A stretch of 64,000 bases of DNA from Arenibacter amylolyticus (GCF_002150785.1 NZ_MTAZ01000011.1:16427-80426), one strand, 5' to 3'; counted from the first letter of the stretch, positions 52,048 to 61,278 are shown. Translations and numbers: made by a program. Notes: generated by a model from the sequence alone, not told the origin.

Positions 52048-53013
52048 TTAAAACTGTATGGGATTATTGATAATTTCATGGCCAATGCGTAAGGAAAAAT
52101 TGCGATTGCCATATTCCTCGTCCAATTCTACCACTACTTCTTTTTTTTCGTCCAAAGCAAACTTTTTAAAAACCACCACGAAGTGATTCTCACTTTTTGC
52201 CGCCACCCTTTTTGGTTGTTTATAGGTGTATATTGGTGCCAGCTCCATTTTCTGATTGCTACTGCTGTTTTTATAGTTGGTGGCGATTTGGTGCTTGATA
52301 AAATTGATGTCCATATCCACTCCCTCCTTGTTTTCGATGCGGTACTGAAAATACAATTCGTCCTGATTGTAGTAGATCCCTTTGAGCCAAATAAACACAT
52401 TCCCCGATCTGGAAAAATACCGTCGGACCTTCGGTTTGTCAAATTGCATATAATAGCACCTAAGTCGAAAGTATTCCAAGGGGTCGGTTTGGTATAATTT
52501 TTCCGAAGTCGCTTTTTCAATCTCACTTTTATTTGCTTCAGCGGGTGTGCCCTCCATCGGCCCGATCCTTTCTCTTTGGACTTCCATGTTGCTATTGGAA
52601 AATGGTTTTTCCGTGGATTTTCCTTCCATTTCGGGCTTGTTGCCAATATTGGCCACAGCGGTCTTTTTATCAATGAACCAAGTGGTTTTCTGGGGAACGG
52701 GTACAAGCTTTATTATAAAGTCATAGACATCCCCGGAGTCGGTGATCACCAAGTAGTTGGTGGTTCCTTTATTCTCGGAGGCTAGTTCATCGTAAGATAG
52801 TTTAACGATCCGTCCACTATATTTTCCCCCTTCGGGCTTTGGTAAGTCCACGATAAAGCCAAAATCGTTCCCGATGCTGCTTTCAGCAATATTCTCGGAG
52901 AAAATTAGAATCGTCTTAAAGTGCTTCGATATTTCCAGGGTATCGCTATATGTTTGAGCAGGTAATGTACAAGCAGCCATAAAGGCCGATAGGAGGATCC
53001 ATATCTTTCTCAT
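52048..53013 (-). CDS. traN: Conjugative transfer protein TraN (DUF4138, VirB9-like)
   Basis: A 321-residue exported protein (signal through CTLPAQ). The N-terminal FKTILIFSENIAESSIGND stretch and the C-terminal beta domain (LRCYYMQFDKP, then IWLKGIYYNQDELYFQY) mark DUF4138/TraN, the VirB9-type part of the envelope channel. It overlaps traM by 4 bases. Confidence 0.87.
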   Translation of the reverse strand: MRKIWILLSAFMAACTLPAQTYSDTLEISKHFKTILIFSENIAESSIGNDFGFIVDLPKPEGGKYSGRIVKLSYDELASENKGTTNYLVITDSGDVYDFIIKLVPVPQKTTWFIDKKTAVANIGNKPEMEGKSTEKPFSNSNMEVQRERIGPMEGTPAEANKSEIEKATSEKLYQTDPLEYFRLRCYYMQFDKPKVRRYFSRSGNVFIWLKGIYYNQDELYFQYRIENKEGVDMDINFIKHQIATNYKNSSSNQKMELAPIYTYKQPKRVAAKSENHFVVVFKKFALDEKKEVVVELDEEYGNRNFSLRIGHEIINNPIQF

Positions 53014-54026
53014 CGTAAACGTTGTTTAGGTGTTAGAAATACACGGTCCCCATTTACCAAAAGGATTTTGTCCCGTTGCTTGTATTTTTTCTTTCGAAAG
53101 AAACTGCCAAAAGAACGAATAAGATGCTGTGCCAATGGGATGTCGGTAGCTTCGTCTACGGTATTGGATAATTCATCGATGCCCTGATACTGAATGTCGG
53201 CTTTGAATTCCTCTAATAATTGACCTGCGCGTTCGTTGTGTAGCCCCACCATGCCATCTTCTTGGTCAATGGCCGTCAAATCCATGGGTATATTGGCTAT
53301 GTTGGATACCTCCAGCAATATTCTGGATCCTTGGATATTCGCGGTGGCATAAACAAACGTATTTTTTGGAAAGCGCCTACCGTTGACCTGGATGTCCTCC
53401 CTTAAAATTAGGGTGACCCGATTTCCAGGCAAAATAAACTGATCACGGTAGATTGCTGCACTAAATAAGGGGCTAGGGGTATTGATCGTGGAAGAGGATT
53501 CTATATAAGGGGCCGAATAATCCTGATTTCGGGCCAAGCGTTGTTCCCTTGCCTGAAGGAGCATATTTCTATAGGCCAATTTTTTTTGGGCCTCTGAAAC
53601 CTTCGAACTATCTTTTTTAAGAGAAGGTACGGAAGGGAAGGCGGTAGTGCCATTTTGCTGATGCTTCGGTTCTCTTTCACCGAATGAGAAATTCTGGAGT
53701 TCCTCTAAAATCCGTTCTAAGGAGTCGTTCTCCGATTTTTCCCTTTCCATGCTTTTTAATTGGCCTGGGGGTCTTAAAAGGTTCAAGGAGTCTAATCGGG
53801 ATTTGTTATAGATATCGTTTGGCCCAGAAATATTGAGTTGCTGGTCGTGGTTGGGTAGGCTGTTATTGTAACCGTCCTTTGTGACCTGTGCAGGTAGTTC
53901 CCTATGGATGGAGCTGATGCTGGACATGACAAAGAATACCGCAAGAAATACGATGATAGGAGCGGTAAAAGCGAATAGCTTATGCCGTTTTAACCAAAGG
54001 TTGAATTTCTCCATGTTGTGGTTCAT
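53010..54026 (-). CDS. traM: Conjugative transfer protein TraM (VirB10-like)
   Basis: A 338-residue protein with one membrane anchor at about 14-34 (LFAFTAPIIVFLAVFFVMSS), a Pro/Gln-rich linker and a C-terminal VirB10-type beta-domain (ILREDIQVNGRRFPKNTFVY). It spans the periplasm, linking the inner-membrane motor to the outer channel. traK follows upstream with an 8-base gap, so no traL gene is present between them, unlike some related elements. Confidence 0.87.
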   Translation of the reverse strand: MNHNMEKFNLWLKRHKLFAFTAPIIVFLAVFFVMSSISSIHRELPAQVTKDGYNNSLPNHDQQLNISGPNDIYNKSRLDSLNLLRPPGQLKSMEREKSENDSLERILEELQNFSFGEREPKHQQNGTTAFPSVPSLKKDSSKVSEAQKKLAYRNMLLQAREQRLARNQDYSAPYIESSSTINTPSPLFSAAIYRDQFILPGNRVTLILREDIQVNGRRFPKNTFVYATANIQGSRILLEVSNIANIPMDLTAIDQEDGMVGLHNERAGQLLEEFKADIQYQGIDELSNTVDEATDIPLAQHLIRSFGSFFRKKKYKQRDKILLVNGDRVFLTPKQRLR

Positions 54027-54034
54027 AGGTTGGT

Positions 54035-54655
54035 TTATTGCAAGTCTCGATTCTTTAGGACATCGAATTTTGTGATCTTTAGTCCGTTTAAATTATTTAG
54101 GGTAGCACTGGTCTCCATCAAATACCCCTGGGTGACCAGGCTTCGGTATTCCGCATTCCCGTTTTTTAGAATTCGTTGTTTGCCATAGTATTTAAATGCG
54201 AACGGATAGCTGGAATAGTCCACTTCCATCGAATCCGTCTCCACCTCTATCGAGTAGCCGCTCTTGGCGATATCTTCGTAATAATTCTGGTCTATAAGAC
54301 GATTATACAGACGTTGAACCGAGTGGTCGGCCATATAGAGCGCCTTGGTTTCAATATTTCTTTTTATATGTTGCAGATCTGGTTCCATGGCAAAAAACAA
54401 CTGGTGAAAGTTGGTAATATGCCCCTCGCATAATATGTCCACCGCCCGCTTGTAGTCCTTGATCCTAACAGTAGCCAATTTCTGGCCATTATCGAGCAGG
54501 TAAAAATTATTTTTTGCGTTTTCGCTGGTTTTGTAGGTGTAGAAGATATTGAGGAGGGTGGTAATAAATGTTACTATTAAAGATACATATACCACCCGGT
54601 TGCTCCTAGCATTAACCCTGTTTAAATCGTTGAAAATCTTATATTTATCGTCCAT
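54035..54655 (-). CDS. traK: Conjugative transfer protein TraK (VirB8-like)
   Basis: A 206-residue bitopic protein with a membrane helix at about 21-42 (VVYVSLIVTFITTLLNIFYTY) and a periplasmic NTF2-like domain. The IKDYKRAVDILCEGHITNFHQLFFAMEPD stretch, in overlapping parts, is the family signature. It nucleates assembly of the transfer channel. Confidence 0.88.
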   Translation of the reverse strand: MDDKYKIFNDLNRVNARSNRVVYVSLIVTFITTLLNIFYTYKTSENAKNNFYLLDNGQKLATVRIKDYKRAVDILCEGHITNFHQLFFAMEPDLQHIKRNIETKALYMADHSVQRLYNRLIDQNYYEDIAKSGYSIEVETDSMEVDYSSYPFAFKYYGKQRILKNGNAEYRSLVTQGYLMETSATLNNLNGLKITKFDVLKNRDLQ

Positions 54656-54701
54656 TTGTATTTTTGATTTCGCTCAAAACAAAATTTCATCGTTGAACGG
54701 A

Positions 54702-55613
54702 TTACTGTATTAGGGTTCTTACTCCTTTTGTAGCTCCACCCGTTTTTGTATCAACGGTGGTCTGTGCTACTTTTTTGATATAGTGTTTGGTTCGATCTTT
54801 TAGGTGGTTGGCACTTATATTCATTCCCTGAACAATGAAATTAGCCAGGTTGGGGGCTTTTAGATAAACGAATACGTTCATGAGCATCAGTAGGCCGCTG
54901 GTAAGCACCAAACCAAGGTTGGCTTCCTCGTTGGATAAGAGGGAGGTGATCAATTTATCCAGCACATGGAGCATAAAGTTATCGATTAGGTAGAGCATCG
55001 GGATCCACAGACATACACTCATGAATTTTTGCAACCAGGCCTTCCACATTCCAGAGAAAATAGGGATGAACGACAGCCCAATGTTCAAGGGGCCAAAAAT
55101 GATGAGTACAAAGAGATATACTACGGACATGGCCTTGATCCCAATGAAAACCACCGCGGATATCACGGAGGCAACCGCCGTAACCCCTGAGGTGATGGCT
55201 CCAAGGACCAAGGCCTGCAAGGCCTCTGGATCTCCCTGTAACATCAGATAGGATACCCCGTAATCTGCCATGGATTTTGTTTGGGCAACCAGTATCTTGA
55301 TATGGAGCACATCCCAGGATATGTCGTTCGCCCTTAACGACATGCCGATGCTTTGGTAGAACTCCAGGATGGTGAGTGTAAGCGCCCGGTAATTAAATAG
55401 CACGAAGGCGAGGGGAACCCAATTTAAATAGGAGAATAGGTTGGCTCTTTTGTCCTTGTTCAACAAGTTAAGGAGTCCAATGATACTTATGCCGATGCAG
55501 GCAAAAACCTGACCTATTTCTAGCATGGGTGCTACCAATTCGTAGGCATCCAAAATATACTGGTCGAAAAGTTCGTTGACCGATTCCCGTATTCCTTTAT
55601 TGGTTGGATTCAT
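54702..55613 (-). CDS. traJ: Conjugative transfer protein TraJ (VirB6-like)
   Basis: A 303-residue polytopic inner-membrane protein with six or more hydrophobic segments (e.g. IGISIIGLLNLL, LVLGAITSGVTAVASVISAV, FGPLNIGLSFIPIFSG). The family pattern around FSGMWKAWLQKFMSVCLW is clear. It probably forms part of the inner-membrane pore. traI begins 1 base after its start region. Confidence 0.87.
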   Translation of the reverse strand: MNPTNKGIRESVNELFDQYILDAYELVAPMLEIGQVFACIGISIIGLLNLLNKDKRANLFSYLNWVPLAFVLFNYRALTLTILEFYQSIGMSLRANDISWDVLHIKILVAQTKSMADYGVSYLMLQGDPEALQALVLGAITSGVTAVASVISAVVFIGIKAMSVVYLFVLIIFGPLNIGLSFIPIFSGMWKAWLQKFMSVCLWIPMLYLIDNFMLHVLDKLITSLLSNEEANLGLVLTSGLLMLMNVFVYLKAPNLANFIVQGMNISANHLKDRTKHYIKKVAQTTVDTKTGGATKGVRTLIQ

Positions 55614-55614
55614 A

Positions 55615-56238
55615 TCATGGCTGTTTTATGTTAAGGTTGATCAAGGTGCTCCGTGCTTTGCGAAGGGAATTTATTTGTGAAAGCTTATGGTTGTAGGCAA
55701 TCAAATTATCGAGAATATCCTCCAGCTTTCGGTTAATTCCTGAAACCATCTTTAAGCGCTCTTCGGGAAGAAGGATGGCTTTGGTGTGAAGGATATCATT
55801 ACATTGCTTAATTAGGCCCCCAGTCTCCACTAGGGCATCGGTGGTATAGGTTAAGAATTCATCGGTTTCCCCTTTGTTCAAAAACTCCAGTGCAGTAACA
55901 GTTTGTTTGGAACTGTGATAGACTTTCAAAATTTTGGATTTTAAATCGATGGCCCTATTGACGTCCGTCGATAACCGTACATAATTAGGAGCGGTTTTCT
56001 TGGCCTCGAGTTCTTCCTTTAGGATGTTGCTGGATTTAATAGCTTCCCTATTGTTTTTTTCCATGAGGTTGATCAACCGGGACAATTTGGTGTTTACCGC
56101 TTGCAACTGGGTGTTGATATTCATTAGCTGACTATTGGACATCCCAATACTGGCGTTGGTGGCCACATCCGTCACGGGAATTTGTGAAGAAAGGGCTAGG
56201 TGTGCCAGCAGGCTCCAAAAGGTTACTATCCGTTTCAT
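55615..56238 (-). CDS. traI: Conjugative transfer protein TraI (DUF4141-like)
   Basis: A 207-residue exported protein (signal around FWSLLAHLALSSQ) with long coiled-coil stretches (about 35-85 and 150-195). It corresponds in position and architecture to TraI/DUF4141 of CTnDOT-type systems, a VirB5-like periplasmic component. It overlaps traG by 4 bases. Confidence 0.8.
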   Translation of the reverse strand: MKRIVTFWSLLAHLALSSQIPVTDVATNASIGMSNSQLMNINTQLQAVNTKLSRLINLMEKNNREAIKSSNILKEELEAKKTAPNYVRLSTDVNRAIDLKSKILKVYHSSKQTVTALEFLNKGETDEFLTYTTDALVETGGLIKQCNDILHTKAILLPEERLKMVSGINRKLEDILDNLIAYNHKLSQINSLRKARSTLINLNIKQP

Positions 56239-58787
56239 GGTGCGATTGTTTTCCGTGTTGTGATCCCGTGGGCATATGCCTTGGCTGTTAGCTCCCAGTT
56301 GCCATGGTTTTTTTGGTGCAAGGCCTTGATCCGATCACTCTCCGTGGGATTGGTTTCATAGATGCATTTCTCTTCCAAGGAGGTCTCTACCCCGTAGACC
56401 TTTGCTTTGTCCATCCAACAAATGGCCACCTCGCGATACTTCCTGTTCCTGGGCAAATCCTTGTTCAAAGACAGGATCAGCTGTTTTTGTTTTTCTCCCA
56501 ATCCAAGAAGGGCTTGAATGCTATCGAAGGATTGGGCAAAGTCGCGCATATCCAAAAAAACCTTGATGTGGGAGTTTACCACAATGGCATTTTTTATAAT
56601 GTCCGAAGCGGTAAAGTCATCTACCTTTTGTGAAATGAAGATCGGCTGTCCGCCCAATTTTCTGGCCATTCTGGATTGACTATTGAAGTAATGCGCCAAT
56701 GCTGGTCTTGCCAACGCTTTCCAGGCTTCATCCACCGCCAATATTTTATTGATGGACAGTTTTGTGGGATCGTTCATTTTCTTGGTGAAAACCTCCATGA
56801 TCATCAGCGAGGTAATGGGGAACAACAGCTCATTGTCGATCAGTTTGCCCAGCTTGAAGTAAACCATTTTTTCATGGCCCAATTTAGCGATCCGGTCGTC
56901 CACTTTGTTTAACAGATCTCCCCTAGGATTGCTGCCATGGTATTTTTCCAATAGGAAAATGAATACATGAGGGTCAAATTTGTTCTTGGGGATTTTTTTC
57001 GAAGCAACATAGGTCTTTAGATGATTCGCACAGAAATCAAAAAAGGTGTCAAATTTAAAATTACCCTTCTTGTTTTGCCACATCCATTGGTAATAGGACG
57101 TAATTAGATATTCCAGTACCGTATTTATTACCTCTGGTGTCCCTACATTTTCCTGGGTACCCGTAATAAGTTTTAACAAGGTGATTAGGTAGGTGCGCTT
57201 ACTCTCTGTGAGGACCTTGCCCTTACCCTTGACCTCCAAATAGTCGAATCGGTCCAAAACAAAGGGGTTGAAGGTAAATGGATCGGAGTCCTGATGCTGG
57301 AGGGTGATCCCCCCAAAAACTTCAATCAACCGATCGTAGGAGTTCCCGTCTTCCATGATAATGACCTCTGCGCCTTGTCGCAATTCCGAGGCCAGATAGT
57401 GATTGGTAAAGTAGGATTTACCGCCACCGGACCCTGAGGCGACCAACATCCCGCGATTGAATATCCAGTGCTTACTTTCCGGCTCTCTGTACACGGATAC
57501 CGAAAGTGGTCGGCCCGTAATCCGGTCGACCAACCGTAGCCCGTTCACGGCCCTTGTTGCATCCCTGTAACCGCCTTCAAAATAGAGTAGGGAAGCGGCC
57601 ATTTCCAAGGGCATGGGGACATACATATCCGCAGAGATCCCAATGGCGTTCCCGGCAACCCCGGCAAAGAACAGGTTCTTTCTATCTATGGTATTGTGTT
57701 TGGGATGTATCCTTAATTTCTTGAAGGCTCCCGAGAGGCTGGTATGAAGGTCATTGGGTAGATCCCTAGGCCCCTCGATGCCCAAGACATTGAGATGGTA
57801 AAAGACCGTTCCCTGATGGTTCTCTATGCAAGCCTTGGTATAGTCATACATCTGATCCGAATAAATGGTATTGCGATCATCTTTTCTGCCATTGCTAAAA
57901 CGCCTAAGGTTTCGGGCCTTTTTTCGAAACCCGGACAAGACCTTATCCTGATCGGGTATATAGAGGTATTGATTGATGATATGTTCCTGGGGAATCTTGA
58001 AACCCAGTGGAAAAAGGTTGCCAATGGGGAAGGGTTGTACTTTGGAGGTGAATTTGCCATAGAATTCATAGGTGCTGATATGGTCCTTGCTAAATTGGTC
58101 CAGGTTTTCAAGGGTGTAAAACGCGCCGCGTTTGTCTCCGATGCGAAGGTCGTTCCCTTTAAAATCGATATCCTTCAACGATAGGTTTTGTGTGCTAAGT
58201 CCAAAGTACTTGGCATATAGTCCATTTTGGGAAAAGAGATCGTCGTAGTCCAGAATTCGCGATTTCATCAATTCCGAGGAATTGATAAGCTTGTTTACCT
58301 CCTGGACCTGAGCTTCAAAGTCCATCATAACCTTCGTGTCCAAAAACTCCCTTGGAATGGGATTGGTTAGGTAAAACTCCCTGTTTTTATCTAAAAAAGC
58401 ATTGACCCTTTTGGGATTGAACTTTATGTAATTTTCCGGCACCAAACTGAGGTACAGGTAATGGGTACCCTCCAAAAATGTACGGTGGGTAAAATGGTTC
58501 TCATTTGCCCTTTCCATCATATCCCCCTGCAGCCTTTCTGGAATAGGCGAGTAGTTCTGTTGGAAAAAAAGGTCCTGTTTATGTACAAGCCTGTTGGGCC
58601 CCAAGATGGTCAGGATATTGGTGAACAGGCTATGGAGCGTGTTGTAATCCTGGGCATCCAGGGTAAAAACCTCTGGGAGGGTGAGCTGTAATGGAATGGT
58701 CAAGCAGCCTTTTTCCTTGGCTATCAATGCTTGTCGTTCATACCCGTAAATGGGGAATACATCCCAAAGTGCTACTTGATTTGCCAT
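56235..58787 (-). CDS. traG: Conjugative transfer ATPase TraG (VirB4-like)
   Basis: An 850-residue cytoplasmic or membrane-bound ATPase. Walker A is ASGSGGGKSYFTNHYLAS near residue 445, Walker B is KILAVDEAWKALARP near 685, and the FISQKVDDF stretch follows. It powers assembly of and transport through the conjugation channel. The length is normal for Bacteroidetes TraG. It is not the coupling protein (a VirD4/MobC-type protein), which is not in this window. Confidence 0.92.
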   Translation of the reverse strand: MANQVALWDVFPIYGYERQALIAKEKGCLTIPLQLTLPEVFTLDAQDYNTLHSLFTNILTILGPNRLVHKQDLFFQQNYSPIPERLQGDMMERANENHFTHRTFLEGTHYLYLSLVPENYIKFNPKRVNAFLDKNREFYLTNPIPREFLDTKVMMDFEAQVQEVNKLINSSELMKSRILDYDDLFSQNGLYAKYFGLSTQNLSLKDIDFKGNDLRIGDKRGAFYTLENLDQFSKDHISTYEFYGKFTSKVQPFPIGNLFPLGFKIPQEHIINQYLYIPDQDKVLSGFRKKARNLRRFSNGRKDDRNTIYSDQMYDYTKACIENHQGTVFYHLNVLGIEGPRDLPNDLHTSLSGAFKKLRIHPKHNTIDRKNLFFAGVAGNAIGISADMYVPMPLEMAASLLYFEGGYRDATRAVNGLRLVDRITGRPLSVSVYREPESKHWIFNRGMLVASGSGGGKSYFTNHYLASELRQGAEVIIMEDGNSYDRLIEVFGGITLQHQDSDPFTFNPFVLDRFDYLEVKGKGKVLTESKRTYLITLLKLITGTQENVGTPEVINTVLEYLITSYYQWMWQNKKGNFKFDTFFDFCANHLKTYVASKKIPKNKFDPHVFIFLLEKYHGSNPRGDLLNKVDDRIAKLGHEKMVYFKLGKLIDNELLFPITSLMIMEVFTKKMNDPTKLSINKILAVDEAWKALARPALAHYFNSQSRMARKLGGQPIFISQKVDDFTASDIIKNAIVVNSHIKVFLDMRDFAQSFDSIQALLGLGEKQKQLILSLNKDLPRNRKYREVAICWMDKAKVYGVETSLEEKCIYETNPTESDRIKALHQKNHGNWELTAKAYAHGITTRKTIAP

Positions 58788-59095
58788 AGGAGTAGGTTTT
58801 TAAAGTTATGGACTAGTTTGATTGCATTAGGTCTGGAGGTATCCGCCACTTTTTTGATAAATCCGTTGGCGCCATAGGTGCGGGAGTAAAATAGGATGAT
58901 AAGGAAGGTGATCCCCATAAGGACAGCGGAAATCAGCATGGCGATAAACGCGGGGAGGAATAGGGACAGTAGTAGTCCATGTACAATGGCGGCAACGGAA
59001 AAGTATACAAAGTAATAGATGTATCTGGCTTTGAGCCCCCAAAAAGAGGCTTCTTTTTGCAAGCCTTTCCTGATGGGTAGGTGAGAGTTGCTCAT
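58772..59095 (-). CDS. traF: Conjugative transfer protein TraF (DUF4133, VirB3-like)
   Basis: A 107-residue inner-membrane protein with two adjacent helices (about 27-47 and 50-70). The opening IRKGLQKEASFWGLKARYIYY pattern is that of DUF4133. It overlaps traG by 16 bases. Confidence 0.88.
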   Translation of the reverse strand: MSNSHLPIRKGLQKEASFWGLKARYIYYFVYFSVAAIVHGLLLSLFLPAFIAMLISAVLMGITFLIILFYSRTYGANGFIKKVADTSRPNAIKLVHNFKNLLLWQIK

Positions 59096-59106
59096 GGCGA
59101 AGGAGT

Positions 59107-59466
59107 TTAAATATTGGCGATTTCCTCCCCGATGGCAATCAAGGCAAAGAAGATGGCAATGCCGATGATGATCTTTCCAAGTTTATTGGCCAGGTCCGTT
59201 TGCTGGTCCCGGATATAGAGATAGGTCAAGCCCGTAATGGCAATGGCCACTCCTGCAATGATTTTTATGATATCGACTATCTCTTTGGAAAGGGTTTTTG
59301 AGTCGTTTTTGAAATCCTGTGCTTCCTGCAGGAGTTGGTCGAATTGACCATAGGTGCTCATGACAATGAGAAGGTAGACTAGTAAGAAAATATAGATTTC
59401 AAGGTTTGGAATCCGGGGGTGATTTCCCGAGGGATTTCCTGGTGCGGATGACGGTGAGTTTTTCAT
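59107..59466 (-). CDS. traE: Conjugative transfer protein TraE (DUF4134, VirB2/pilin-like)
   Basis: The frame from ATG 59466 gives 119 residues: a polar Pro/Ser leader, a hydrophobic signal (EIYIFLLVYLLIVMSTYGQ), a short soluble part and two membrane helices (about 64-84 and 93-112), as in DUF4134 pilin-like subunits. The start overlaps the upstream gene by 68 bases. The next ATG (59361) would cut the signal in half, so the longer form is preferred, although the first 20 residues look unusual. Confidence 0.8.
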   Translation of the reverse strand: MKNSPSSAPGNPSGNHPRIPNLEIYIFLLVYLLIVMSTYGQFDQLLQEAQDFKNDSKTLSKEIVDIIKIIAGVAIAITGLTYLYIRDQQTDLANKLGKIIIGIAIFFALIAIGEEIANI

Positions 59467-59749
59467 GCTTTCTGTGAGTTAAGGAATTCGAATCTTCTTC
59501 CAATGACCCTTTTCTAAAAGCTTCCAATAGTTCTGAAGCGTCCTCCGCTTCGTGTAATTGGTTGAGTACAGCATCTACATTAGTAGGATCATTATCTGAA
59601 TTATATACTAATTTACTATTTATATGCAAATTATCAATATTTTTTACAAGTTTTTTTGAGGTGTCTTCCTTTTTTAATACGAATATCCAAAGGAGATATC
59701 CATACCAGAGTAGGCAAAGACCTATGAATATGTACCAAGTTATGTTCAC
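59399..59749 (-). CDS. Small membrane protein at the traC/traD position
   Basis: A 116-residue protein with one N-terminal membrane helix (ITWYIFIGLCLLWYGYLLWIFVL) and a charged cytoplasmic tail with acidic and then basic clusters (RKHEKLTVIRTRKSLG). No family is recognised. Its last 68 bases overlap the start of traE in another frame, suggesting coupled translation. The position matches variable small genes between traB and traE in related elements. Confidence 0.65.
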   Translation of the reverse strand: MNITWYIFIGLCLLWYGYLLWIFVLKKEDTSKKLVKNIDNLHINSKLVYNSDNDPTNVDAVLNQLHEAEDASELLEAFRKGSLEEDSNSLTHRKHEKLTVIRTRKSLGKSPPDSKP

Positions 59750-59759
59750 TTCGTTATTA

Positions 59760-60200
59760 TTAATGGTGTTCGATAAGTGTAATCAATTTATCGTAATTTT
59801 TATTCGTATAGTCCAACAGGACTTTGCGGATAAGGTCGTTTCTAGTCGTTTTGATGCCCATTTTATAAGAGATCCCGAGCGCCATTTTTTCGAATTTGAC
59901 AATACAATCCTTGTCAATTGCCAATAAGATGCGTTCATTTTCACTTTTAGTTGTGTCTACCTGCAGCAGTAGGTCTAGTTGATTTTTAGCCCTTCCCTTG
60001 GTTTTTGTGCGTTTTACTGTTGCTTGGTTCCCCGGTGGATCTGCTGCGGCATCTGTGCTATTTAAGGTACCTGATCTTTCAGTAGACTTGTTTTCCGTTC
60101 GGTCTTGCCGGAGTCGTTTTAAGGTGCTATTGGTCTCATGGTTTTTATCGGCTAATTGCTGGAGCAGGTCCATGGTGCTGACTTTTTTCTTTTTTCCCAT
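59760..60200 (-). CDS. Ribbon-helix-helix DNA-binding protein (TraB/DUF3408-like), candidate centromere-binding partner of ParA
   Basis: A 146-residue protein. The first 85 residues are basic, low-complexity and probably disordered. The C-terminal 60 residues read as a ribbon-helix-helix: strand ERILLAIDKDCIVKF, helix, then TTRNDLIRKVLLDYTNKN as the second helix. It starts at the parA stop with a 1-base overlap, the layout of parA-parB pairs. Small RHH proteins of this kind (ParG, omega) bind tandem short repeats, and a striking 8-bp repeat array lies upstream of parA. Centromere binding is inferred. Confidence 0.7.
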   Translation of the reverse strand: MGKKKKVSTMDLLQQLADKNHETNSTLKRLRQDRTENKSTERSGTLNSTDAAADPPGNQATVKRTKTKGRAKNQLDLLLQVDTTKSENERILLAIDKDCIVKFEKMALGISYKMGIKTTRNDLIRKVLLDYTNKNYDKLITLIEHH

Positions 60201-60895
60201 TACGTTTGTGTTTTTAGATTTGATAAGTGCGCTACTTCCCTTAGGAAGCTCTTGATACCCAATTCGCCTTCTTCTTTGTTTTCGGGGATTGCTTGTAGGG
60301 TATTGCGGTATTGTTCCTTATAGATAGTTTTGTCCTTGACCACACTTTCCATCATGGGGATACCGGCATTTAGAAATTGTTGCCTTAGTAAGCTGAACTT
60401 GTTTTTTCGTATCAACTGGTATTTGTTGAAAAATAGGTGCACGCTTTTAAGTACCCGCTGATCATTTTCCAGGAAGTTACTTTTTAAGGTAAAGTAAAAA
60501 TTGGAGGTACTGTCTATTTCCAATTCATCGTGACTACAGGGAATAAAAATATGTTCAACATATAAGAGGCCCTTTACCATTTCTACATTTAGGCTTCCCG
60601 GTAGATCCAAAATAATATAATCTACCAGTCCATAATACTTTAAAATGGTGTCCCTTAGGGAATCTACCGTTACCCTCTCTATTGGGTATACGTCCAATTC
60701 GTTAGCAGCCGTTTCACCCAGGAGGACAAGTTCGCGCTGCCTTTTCCGATAGATGGAATACTGTGGATCGTCTCCATCCAGGAGGACCACTTTTTTTCCA
60801 TGGGCATAATAAAAGTTGGAAGCAAGGATTAAGTTTAAGGTGGTTTTTCCTATTCCCCCTTTCTCCCCAACGATACTGATTATTCTTGTTTCCAA
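60200..60895 (-). CDS. ParA-type ATPase (TraA position)
   Basis: A 231-residue ParA/MinD-family protein with the deviant Walker A GEKGGIGKTTLN near residue 10, the switch-I-like DGDDPQYS and Walker B DYIILDLPGSLNVE. It lacks an N-terminal HTH, so it belongs with the short (type Ib) ParA proteins that work with small RHH partners. The start is a TTG at 60895. It heads the minus-strand tra operon. The role is probably segregation or stable maintenance of the element, or positioning of the transfer machine. Confidence 0.85.
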   Translation of the reverse strand: METRIISIVGEKGGIGKTTLNLILASNFYYAHGKKVVLLDGDDPQYSIYRKRQRELVLLGETAANELDVYPIERVTVDSLRDTILKYYGLVDYIILDLPGSLNVEMVKGLLYVEHIFIPCSHDELEIDSTSNFYFTLKSNFLENDQRVLKSVHLFFNKYQLIRKNKFSLLRQQFLNAGIPMMESVVKDKTIYKEQYRNTLQAIPENKEEGELGIKSFLREVAHLSNLKTQT

Positions 60896-60990
60896 AATAT
60901 AAGTGCTATAAAAAGAATTATGTAGGTCGAGTTCCTTTATTTTTTTTGGGAGATTATTTTCTATAAATATAGGAGCCTATTAATATGCCG

Positions 60991-61134
60991 ATATCATGAT
61001 ATCTATATATCGTGATATCCGTATATCGTGATATCTGTATATCCGTATATCTGAATATGTTGATATCTGGATATTTGTATATCGTGATATCTGGATATCC
61101 GTATATCTGTATATCGTGATATCTAAATATAAAT
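60991..61134. repeat. 18-unit tandem array of 8-bp repeats (ATATCnnn), candidate parS
   Basis: From 60991 the sequence can be cut into 18 consecutive 8-base units without a gap. Fifteen units begin ATATC exactly, and the other three begin ATATG, ATATT and ATATA. The last three bases of a unit are variable but limited (GTG, CGT, TGT, TGG, ATG, TAT, TGA, TTG, TAA, AAT). The array is upstream of parA, 95 bases before its start. Strict 8-bp phasing suits stacked binding of RHH dimers. I see no reading frame across it. Confidence 0.9.
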
Positions 61135-61278
61135 ATTTAATTGTTTAATCCATAAGATTTTAGGTGTACGGTTTTTTTGTGGCGCCAGCAGTTTCTGCGG
61201 ATAGATTACTGATAAATTATGGTAGACGCTTAGAAATGGGATAGGATTCCGCCCATAAGGTTCCATCTATGCATGCCC

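Noticed and set aside
57795..58184. 129-codon plus-strand frame opposite traG
   Set aside because: traG has strong family motifs on the minus strand throughout; the opposite frame has none.
60991..61134. CRISPR-like or simple microsatellite reading of the repeat array
   Set aside because: Units are only 8 bp with 3 variable bases, with no spacers of CRISPR length and no cas genes. The constrained variable bases and strict phase also argue against plain slippage.
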